Positions 58,923-64,000 of a stretch of 64,000 nucleotides of DNA are shown in pieces. Numbering within the stretch: position 1 is the stretch's first letter; every line of letters starts with the position of its first letter. The stretch spans positions 2,680,501 through 2,744,500 of the forward strand of contig NZ_CP012830.1 of NCBI RefSeq assembly GCF_001307155.1. The letters are read 5' to 3'. Below the pieces are notes generated by a model. It searched no databases. It worked only from the letters and a program-made list of their open reading frames with translations, and had not been told where the DNA came from. Made by a program: the position numbers and the translations under genes. The DNA comes from Pseudomonas fluorescens. GTDB lineage: Bacteria; Pseudomonadota; Gammaproteobacteria; Pseudomonadales; Pseudomonadaceae.

Positions 58923-59708
58923 ATGAAAAAGGCGCCCCTAGCGGGCGCCTTTTTTATGTCCGCGATTTGGCTCTCCAGCGCCCAGGCCCTCTGTCCTGCG
59001 CCAGCCAGTCAGCTGGAAGCTGTCAGCGTGCAACGCGTGGTGGATGGCGACACGGTGCGCCTGAGCGACGGCCGCAGTGTGCGCATGATCGGTTTGAATA
59101 CCCCGGAACTGGGTAAGAAAGGTCGCTCCGACGAGCCTTTCGCTGCGGCTGCGCGCACGCGACTGGAAACGTTGGTGGCGGCAAGCGACGGACGGTTGGG
59201 TTTGCTGGCGGGACAAGAGGGCAAGGATCGTTACGGGCGCACCCTGGCCCATCTTTACAGCGCCAACGGTGACAATCTCGAAGCGCAGATGCTTGCCGAG
59301 GGGCTTGGTTACCTGGTGGCAGTGGCGCCGAACGTCGATTTTGTCAGTTGCCAACAGACCGCTGAACGCACTGCGCGGCAGGCCCGGCTGGGGTTATGGC
59401 GGCAGTCTCCTGTACTGAAAGCGGAACAGATCAACCAATCGGGTTTTGCCGTGCTCAGTGGGCGTGTGAGCAAGGTTCAGCGCAATCGTGGCGGAATTTG
59501 GATCGAGTTGCAGGATTCGATTGTATTGCGCGTTGCACCCAATCTGCTCGGTCAATTCGATCTGGCGGCTCTGGAGCGGCTCAACGGCAAGCAGATCGAG
59601 GCGCGTGGCTGGGTGATCGATCGCTCACGGCGTGGTGGTCTGGATTTCGACGAGGCGCGCTGGTTGTTGCCATTGACCCATCCGGCCATGCTGCAAGCAG
59701 TGCCGTAA
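58923..59708 (+). CDS. Secreted thermonuclease-family (SNase) protein
   Basis: 261 residues. Signal peptide MKKAPLAGAFF...SSAQA followed by an SNase-like OB fold: VVDGDTVRLSDGRSVRMIGLNTPE with the metal-binding Asp, then GKDRYGRTLAHLY with the catalytic Arg. A C-terminal OB-like segment of about 90 residues follows. Its first codons lie inside the strong rpmE terminator hairpin. An ATG at 58956 would skip the hairpin but leave a signal peptide of only about 12 residues; a start at 58890 would add 11. Confidence 0.85.
   Translation: MKKAPLAGAFFMSAIWLSSAQALCPAPASQLEAVSVQRVVDGDTVRLSDGRSVRMIGLNTPELGKKGRSDEPFAAAARTRLETLVAASDGRLGLLAGQEGKDRYGRTLAHLYSANGDNLEAQMLAEGLGYLVAVAPNVDFVSCQQTAERTARQARLGLWRQSPVLKAEQINQSGFAVLSGRVSKVQRNRGGIWIELQDSIVLRVAPNLLGQFDLAALERLNGKQIEARGWVIDRSRRGGLDFDEARWLLPLTHPAMLQAVP
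58926..58955 (+). terminator. rpmE terminator inside the nuclease signal-peptide code
   Basis: AAAAAGGCGCCC / GGGCGCCTTTTTT, a perfect 12-bp stem with loop CTAGC and six T. It begins 45 bp after the rpmE stop and within the first codons (KKAPLAGAF) of the nuclease gene. Confidence 0.9.
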
Positions 59709-59889
59709 AAAGAAATTGTCGACATTTTTTAAGTCGATTGTGAACAGTTGAGTCCTTGTGTTCCGTGGCTCTTGGCCCAAAGTCGTAGGGTAGGGCGCTT
59801 GACAGGGGTGACCGGTCAGTCTTGTGGGGACTTTGCGACGCGAGTATCCTCGGCGGTCCGTCGTTCAACAGTAAAAGCGGAATGCCCAC

Positions 59890-61158
59890 ATGTCTGATTT
59901 GAAAACTGCCGCTCTCGAATATCACGCCCATCCTCGTCCAGGTAAGCTGAGTGTCGAGCTCACCAAGGCCACCGCTACCGCCCGCGATCTGTCGCTGGCC
60001 TACAGCCCCGGCGTAGCCGAACCAGTACGCGAAATCGCCCGCGATCCTGAACTGGCCTACAAATACACCGGCAAGGGCAACCTGGTTGCAGTCATTTCCG
60101 ATGGCACCGCGATTCTCGGCCTGGGTAACCTTGGCCCATTGGCTTCCAAGCCGGTGATGGAAGGTAAAGGCGTGCTGTTCAAGCGCTTCGCCGGTATCGA
60201 CGTGTTCGACATCGAAGTCGACTCCGAAAGCCCGCAAGCTTTCATCGACACCGTCAAGCGTATCTCCATCACCTTCGGTGGCATCAACCTGGAAGACATC
60301 AAGGCACCAGAGTGCTTTGAGATCGAACGCGCGCTGATCGAACAGTGCGACATTCCGGTGTTCCACGATGACCAGCACGGCACCGCGATCGTGACCGCTG
60401 CGGGCATGATCAACGCCCTGGAAATCGCTGGCAAAACCCTGCCGGAAGCCAAGATCGTCTGCCTGGGCGCTGGCGCTGCCGCTATCTCCTGCATGAAGTT
60501 GCTGGTGAGCATGGGTGCCAAGATCGAAAACATCTTCATGGTTGACCGTACCGGCGTGATCCACTCCGAGCGTGACGACCTGAACCAGTACAAGGCTGTC
60601 TTCGCTCACGCGACCGACAAGCGCACGCTGACTGACGCCCTGAAAGGCGCAGACGTGTTCGTTGGCCTGTCCGGTCCGAACCTGCTGAGCGCTGAAAACC
60701 TGATGCTGATGGCGGCCAACCCGATCGTGTTCGCGTGCTCGAACCCTGATCCGGAAATCGCCCCGGAACTGGCTCACGCCACCCGTAACGACGTGATCAT
60801 GGCGACCGGCCGTTCGGACTACCCGAACCAGGTGAACAACGTACTGGGCTTCCCGTTCATTTTCCGTGGTGCTCTGGACGTTCGCGCCAAGCGCATCAAC
60901 GAAGAAATGAAAGTGGCTGCGGCCAACGCTCTGCGTGAATTGGCCAAGCTGCCAGTGCCTCAGGAAGTGTGTGACGCTTACGGTGGCATCAAGCTGGAGT
61001 TCGGTCGTGAGTACATCATTCCGAAGCCAATGGATGCTCGTTTGATCACTGTGATCTCGGATGCTGTGGCCAAGGCTGCAATCGAGACGGGTGTGGCGAC
61101 TCTGCCGTATCCGAAGAACTACCCGCTGAAAAGCGTGGATGACGTGTTCAACGGCTAA
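59890..61158 (+). CDS. maeB: Malic enzyme (short form)
   Basis: 422 residues, the short bacterial malic enzyme without a phosphotransacetylase extension. Oxidative decarboxylation of malate to pyruvate, NADP- or NAD-linked. SLAYSPGVAEPVREIA and the Asp/Lys-bearing VFHDDQHGTAIVTAAG motif, then the Rossmann IVCLGAGAAAISC. Cofactor choice is not certain from sequence; the symbol follows the usual use for this type. Confidence 0.93.
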   Translation: MSDLKTAALEYHAHPRPGKLSVELTKATATARDLSLAYSPGVAEPVREIARDPELAYKYTGKGNLVAVISDGTAILGLGNLGPLASKPVMEGKGVLFKRFAGIDVFDIEVDSESPQAFIDTVKRISITFGGINLEDIKAPECFEIERALIEQCDIPVFHDDQHGTAIVTAAGMINALEIAGKTLPEAKIVCLGAGAAAISCMKLLVSMGAKIENIFMVDRTGVIHSERDDLNQYKAVFAHATDKRTLTDALKGADVFVGLSGPNLLSAENLMLMAANPIVFACSNPDPEIAPELAHATRNDVIMATGRSDYPNQVNNVLGFPFIFRGALDVRAKRINEEMKVAAANALRELAKLPVPQEVCDAYGGIKLEFGREYIIPKPMDARLITVISDAVAKAAIETGVATLPYPKNYPLKSVDDVFNG

Positions 61159-61179
61159 GCCGTTGTAGCGCTTCAACAG

Positions 61180-61212
61180 AAAGCCCCGGCTCTTGTGAGT
61201 CGGGGCTTTTTT
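61180..61212 (+). terminator. Intrinsic terminator of maeB
   Basis: AAAGCCCCG...CGGGGCTTTTTT with an inner CTC/GAG pairing and a TTGT loop, 21 bp after the stop. Confidence 0.93.
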
Positions 61213-61224
61213 GTATCTGTCTTT

Positions 61225-61381
61225 CGCAGATGTACCCCAACCAAATCTGTAGGAGCTGAGCTTGCTCGCGATGGCGGCCGGATAGCCGGCCTATCTCTTG
61301 CGGATGTACATCAATTCACTGTGGGAGCCGGGCTTGCCCGCGATGGCGGCCTGACAGCCGACCAACCTCTCGCAGGTGTAC
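61225..61381. repeat. Tandem units of about 73 bp containing single REP copies
   Basis: Three starts of a unit at 61225, 61299 and 61371, each opening with CGCAGATGTAC, TGCGGATGTAC or CGCAGGTGTAC. The first two continue to TGTAGGAGCTGAGCTTGCTC or GTGGGAGCCGGGCTTGCCCG, then CGCGATGGCGGCC. The copies are direct, unlike the inverted doublets elsewhere. The third is cut after about 10 bases. Confidence 0.75.
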
Positions 61382-61400
61382 ATATCCATTCCTGCGGTAA

Positions 61401-61725
61401 CGGCCGCTTAGGGTTTCGCCCTGACGGCGACTCACTTTTCCAGACGCCGAAAAGTAAGCAAAAGGCTTCGCCCCAAGCGTACGGCACCTCGCCTAGGCTC
61501 GGCGTTCCCTTGCTCCGGTGTCCATCAGGGGGCATCGCCTACGGTCTGCTTCGCGACGACCTCCTCTCGATGTGTCCGGCTGCGCCGTACGGCGCTGCGC
61601 GCCCACCCCCTGATGAACACCTCCACTCGGCCTCCCGATAGGGGCGGGTGGATCAAGATCAACGGCAAAGCACGGCGGCCTACCGGCCGGCCTGAGTGGT
61701 TGGGGCGTGTGCGGCTTCAGAAGCT
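61401..61725. repeat. Degenerate Pseudomonas intergenic repeat, non-coding
   Basis: Contains TTCGCCCTGACGGCGACTCA, then a run with CGCCTAGGCTCGGCGTTCCC, matching in style a dispersed Pseudomonas intergenic element. Open frames on both strands are short, overlapping and without ribosome-binding sites. No gene supported. Confidence 0.5.
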
Positions 61726-61810
61726 GATCGTTCCCACGCGCAGCAAAGGAATGCCGCCAGGGACGCTCCGCGTTCCGCTTCACGAGCTGAAGGGGAGCGT
61801 GGGAACGATC
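61726..61810. repeat. Inverted repeat of the GTTCCCACGC type
   Basis: GATCGTTCCCACGC at 61726-61739 and the exact complement at 61797-61810. The interior (GCCGCCAGGGACGCTCCGCG) resembles the repeats often mistranslated as DUF1534 proteins in pseudomonads. Confidence 0.65.
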
Positions 61811-61928
61811 ATTTGTGTAATGCCCGTAGGATGAGGCAGGAACTTGATGACAGCATCACGGGCAACGTAGAAATCTCCGACAAGTCTTTAAGGTTGCCCC
61901 TCGGAAGCGTGGCCTCTAGCCTTTGATC

Positions 61929-62014
61929 GTCGCTGCCCATTCAGCGACCGGATTTGACCGTCCGTGTAAATCAAGGCGCGCCAGCGCCCAAGACCTATTC
62001 CAGGCGCTTTTTTT
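61929..62014 (+). promoter_or_regulatory. Structured leader with terminator and antiterminator arms
   Basis: A perfect hairpin GTCGCTG-CCCATT-CAGCGAC (61929-61948), then GATTT/AAATC pairing (61951-61972). AGCGCC (61983-61988) can pair with GGCGCT (62003-62008) followed by seven T, a terminator. The same left arm can pair instead with GGCGC at 61975-61979 through a GCCA loop, which would prevent the terminator. A weak promoter candidate TTGATG-N18-TAGAAA lies at 61844-61873. Confidence 0.55.
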
Positions 62015-62033
62015 GCGTCTGAGGTATCGTGTC

Positions 62034-62168
62034 ATGGCGGCTGTGCGTGGGACACCTTCGGGTGTGCCGGGTTCCTTGATTCCTGGTCGGTCAACCCGCG
62101 TACAGCTGCCACCTTTTCGTTTGACCGCGGACGGTGGTAGCTCCAACAATCAAGGAGCTCCATCATGA
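62034..62168 (+). CDS. 44-codon leader ORF coupled to the DUF6124 gene
   Basis: ATG at 62034 with GAGGT at 62021-62025 (spacing 8) opens 44 codons that stop at TGA in an ATGA overlap with the next start. The peptide (MAAVRGTPSGVPGSLIPGRS at its start, GGSSNNQGAPS at its end) has no known domain or signal peptide. Its coding RNA contains the hairpins described around the downstream ribosome-binding site, so it is more likely a regulatory leader than a functional protein. It is too short to prove by sequence alone. Confidence 0.5.
   Translation: MAAVRGTPSGVPGSLIPGRSTRVQLPPFRLTADGGSSNNQGAPS
62104..62159 (+). promoter_or_regulatory. Mutually exclusive hairpins around the DUF6124 Shine-Dalgarno
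   Basis: Hairpin 1 pairs AGCTGCCACC (62104-62113) with GGTGGTAGCT (62133-62142), with one G-U. Hairpin 2 pairs AGCTCC (62139-62144) with GGAGCT (62154-62159) and hides the AGGAG at 62153-62157. They share bases 62139-62142, so only one can form. GGTCAA (62088-62093) with TTGACC (62121-62126) is a third possible pairing. Confidence 0.55.
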
Positions 62169-62554
62169 TCAAAGAAACCCCTAATCCGCCCGAACACGAC
62201 GACGTCTCCCCCTACGAATCCCTCGATTCAAAAAAGCTTCACGACGCCGCCCACCGCGCCCTCGATCACTACCTGAAACCCACCCTCGCCAAACTGCGCT
62301 TCAGCGACCTGCGCTCAGACCGCTTGTTCAGTGTTTCACCCGACGTGGGCCTCGAAAGCCTGTTGGCCAATGCCTCGGAAGATCTGGCCTCGGTCAAGGT
62401 CATGGCCGCCGACCTGGCATTCGAAATCGAGGGTTCGCGCCGCAGTGTGGCGCTGGCGATTTGCCGGATGGTCGATGGCGCTTTGTTGTTGGTGGACAAG
62501 GCGCTGGATGACTACAACCCATCGGAGTCGGACCAGTTTTACGTCAAAGAATAG
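62165..62554 (+). CDS. DUF6124 family protein
   Basis: 129 residues, all-helical, no signal peptide. It opens MIKETPNPPEHDDVSPYESL, with the DAAHRALDHYLKP core and two further helices (ASEDLASVKVMAADLAFEIE; ALAICRMVDGALLLVDKALD) that are typical of this Pseudomonas family. Function is unknown; several diverged copies per genome are usual. AGGAG lies at 62153-62157. Its start overlaps the leader-ORF stop by 4 bp. The family assignment is by pattern memory. Confidence 0.75.
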   Translation: MIKETPNPPEHDDVSPYESLDSKKLHDAAHRALDHYLKPTLAKLRFSDLRSDRLFSVSPDVGLESLLANASEDLASVKVMAADLAFEIEGSRRSVALAICRMVDGALLLVDKALDDYNPSESDQFYVKE

Positions 62555-62574
62555 AAGCGCGAAGTCCAGAAACT

Positions 62575-62611
62575 AAAAAGCCCCGCCTTCAAACGAAGAG
62601 CGGGGCTTTTT
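62575..62611. terminator. Bidirectional terminator between DUF6124 and ponA
   Basis: AAAAAGCCCCGC / GCGGGGCTTTTT with a 13-base loop; A and T tracts on both sides serve the convergent genes. Confidence 0.93.
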
Positions 62612-62626
62612 GTTGGGGCTGCGCGA

Positions 62627-64000
62627 TCAGAACAGGTCGATCGGCGCCGCTTCGTCCGCGGGCAGTGGGCTGCCCGGTGCATTGCCGTTGCCCAGTTCGT
62701 TGATCGATGGCGGGGAGTCTTCGGACTTGAACAGCTCGAAGTAGGCGCCAGGCGTGCTTGGGGTGGCTGCACGGCCGCTGACCGGGTCAACCCGCAGGCT
62801 GAGGATGCCTTCCGGCTCGGCCTGGGTATGCGGTGGTTTGCCTTTGAGCGCGGCGCTCATGTAGTTCATCCAGATCGGCAGCGCCACGGTGCCGCCGAAC
62901 TCGCGCTTGCCGAGGCTTTCCGGTTGGTCGAAACCGGTCCAGACCGTGGTCACATAATCGGCGTTGTAGCCCGAGAACCAGGCATCCTTGGATTCGTTGG
63001 TGGTCCCGGTCTTGCCCGCGATGTCGCTGCGGCCCATGGACAGGGCGCGACGTCCGGTACCGAGCTTGATCACGTCTTCGAGCATGCTGTTGAGGATGAA
63101 GGTGGTGCGCCCGTCGATGATCCGTTCTGCGACGGCCGGTGCTTGTACGGTGGTTTGCGCTGCCGGGGCTTCACCTGGCGTCGGGTTGACCGTAAAGGTG
63201 TTGCTCACCGGCGCTGCAATCCCGTTGCTGGCGATATCGCCCTTCGGCACGCTTGGCGGGTTGGCGACGAACAGCGTGTCACCGTTGCGGCTTTCGATCT
63301 TGTCGATGATGTACGGGGTGATCTTGTAGCCGCCGTTGGCAAAGGTGCTCCAGCCGGTGGCGATTTCCATTGGCGTCAGCGTTGCGGTACCCAGGGCCAG
63401 CGACAGGTTGCGCGGCAGGTCCTGCTTGTTGAAACCGAACTTGCTGATGTAGTCGATGGTGCGATCGACGCCCAGCGCCTGGAGCAGACGGATCGATACC
63501 AGGTTGCGCGACTTGTAGAGCGCTTCACGCATGCGGATCGGGCCGAGGAAGGTGTTGGTGTCGTTCTTCGGACGCCAGACCTTGTCCAGATACTCGTCGA
63601 CGAACACGATCGGGGCGTCGTTGACCAGCGTTGCCGGGGTGTAGCCGTTATCCAGCGCAGCGCTGTAGACGAATGGCTTGAAGCTCGAGCCCGGTTGGCG
63701 CTTGGCCTGCATGGCGCGGTTGTAGTTGCTCTGCTCGAACGCGAAGCCGCCGACCAGCGCGCGGATGGCGCCGTTTTGCGGGTCCAGCGAAACCAGTGCG
63801 CTTTGGGCGACCGGAATCTGGCTGAACTTCAGGGCGTTGTCCGCTTGGCGCTGTACGCGAATCAGGTCACCGACCTGGGCGACGTCCGATGGCTGCTTCG
63901 GTGCCGGGCCCATGCTGTTGGTGTTCAGAAACGGGCGCGCCCATTTCATGCTGTCCCAGCTGACATGTTCTTCGCCGTTGCGGGTCAGGACCTGCACGCC
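62627..64000 (-). CDS. ponA: Penicillin-binding protein 1A, C-terminal part
   Basis: At least 458 residues, open to the window edge, so the N-terminal membrane anchor and glycosyltransferase domain lie outside. The visible part is the class A transpeptidase: SSFK active-site motif (in RQPGSSFKPFVYSAALDNG), SRN (YKSRNLVSIRLL) as the SxN motif and KTG in AGKTGTTNESKDAWFSGYN. An OB-like insertion precedes it. Bifunctional peptidoglycan synthase of the inner membrane. Confidence 0.95.
   Translation of the reverse strand, partial: GVQVLTRNGEEHVSWDSMKWARPFLNTNSMGPAPKQPSDVAQVGDLIRVQRQADNALKFSQIPVAQSALVSLDPQNGAIRALVGGFAFEQSNYNRAMQAKRQPGSSFKPFVYSAALDNGYTPATLVNDAPIVFVDEYLDKVWRPKNDTNTFLGPIRMREALYKSRNLVSIRLLQALGVDRTIDYISKFGFNKQDLPRNLSLALGTATLTPMEIATGWSTFANGGYKITPYIIDKIESRNGDTLFVANPPSVPKGDIASNGIAAPVSNTFTVNPTPGEAPAAQTTVQAPAVAERIIDGRTTFILNSMLEDVIKLGTGRRALSMGRSDIAGKTGTTNESKDAWFSGYNADYVTTVWTGFDQPESLGKREFGGTVALPIWMNYMSAALKGKPPHTQAEPEGILSLRVDPVSGRAATPSTPGAYFELFKSEDSPPSINELGNGNAPGSPLPADEAAPIDLF

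Noticed and set aside
61401-61840. Short proteins encoded in the repeat island
   Set aside because: Overlapping frames on both strands, no ribosome-binding sites, and the DNA consists of dispersed repeats known to generate spurious annotations.
1-64000. CRISPR arrays, tRNA or rRNA genes, prophage or defence island
   Set aside because: No regularly spaced direct repeats, no cloverleaf-like intergenic stretch, and no integrase, transposase or toxin-antitoxin pair was recognised; the inverted repeats are REP-type.

Overview
The window is a chromosomal core segment of a Pseudomonas of the fluorescens group. Evidence for this: GC-rich codon use; the gene order fbp / hut / opgGH / tat-his-ubi / pha / hslVU-argS-priA-rpmE / maeB-ponA, which follows the P. 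aeruginosa PA511x to PA504x order as I remember it; a medium-chain-length PHA cluster; and many intergenic REP doublets typical of fluorescent pseudomonads. There is no prophage, IS transposase, CRISPR array, rRNA or tRNA. Both edges cut genes: a DUF2339 membrane protein at the left and ponA at the right.

Layout. 1-9.5 kb: DUF2339/DUF3999 envelope pair, fbp, DUF924, a dCache chemoreceptor, two small lipoproteins. 9.6-23.5 kb: a complete histidine utilisation (hut) locus. Divergent hutF and hutCD are followed by hutU, a urocanate-type permease, hutWV, hutH, a histidine-type permease, hutI and hutG. Its control region is readable: a CbrB-like upstream site, a sigma-54 -24/-12 promoter and a HutC operator lie in order ahead of hutU, and a second HutC-like operator lies between hutF and hutC. 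The ABC binding-protein gene (hutX) expected before hutWV is absent, and a short frame resembling its 3' end sits in its place. 23.7-27.2 kb: an orphan choline-type binding protein, an HSL-family esterase, pip and dtd. 27.2-32 kb: opgGH behind a long foldback leader. 32-37 kb: an amino-acid ABC importer and an HBM-type chemoreceptor. 37-43 kb: the minus-strand run ubiE-ubiJ-ubiB-hisI-hisE-tatABC-rsmE. 43-51 kb: PHA metabolism, phaC1-phaZ-phaC2-phaD against phaIF. 51-61 kb: a DUF971-like gene, hslVU, a SPOR protein, argS, priA, rpmE, a secreted nuclease, maeB. 61.2-62.6 kb: a repeat-rich non-coding stretch ending in a structured leader, a 44-codon leader ORF and a DUF6124 gene.

How genes work together. 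Histidine or urocanate enters through two dedicated permeases and is degraded by HutH, HutU, HutI, HutF and HutG to glutamate, under HutC repression and probable CbrAB/RpoN activation. PhaC1/PhaC2 polymerise and PhaZ mobilises PHA, PhaF/PhaI coat and segregate granules, and PhaD regulates. The Tat, His and Ubi genes share one compact operon with frequent 4-8 bp overlaps.

The most interesting non-standard signals are the DUF6124 leader (terminator/antiterminator pair, leader ORF ending in an ATGA overlap, mutually exclusive hairpins around the ribosome-binding site), the foldback before opgG, the hutX scar, and an rpmE terminator that doubles as signal-peptide code for the next gene.
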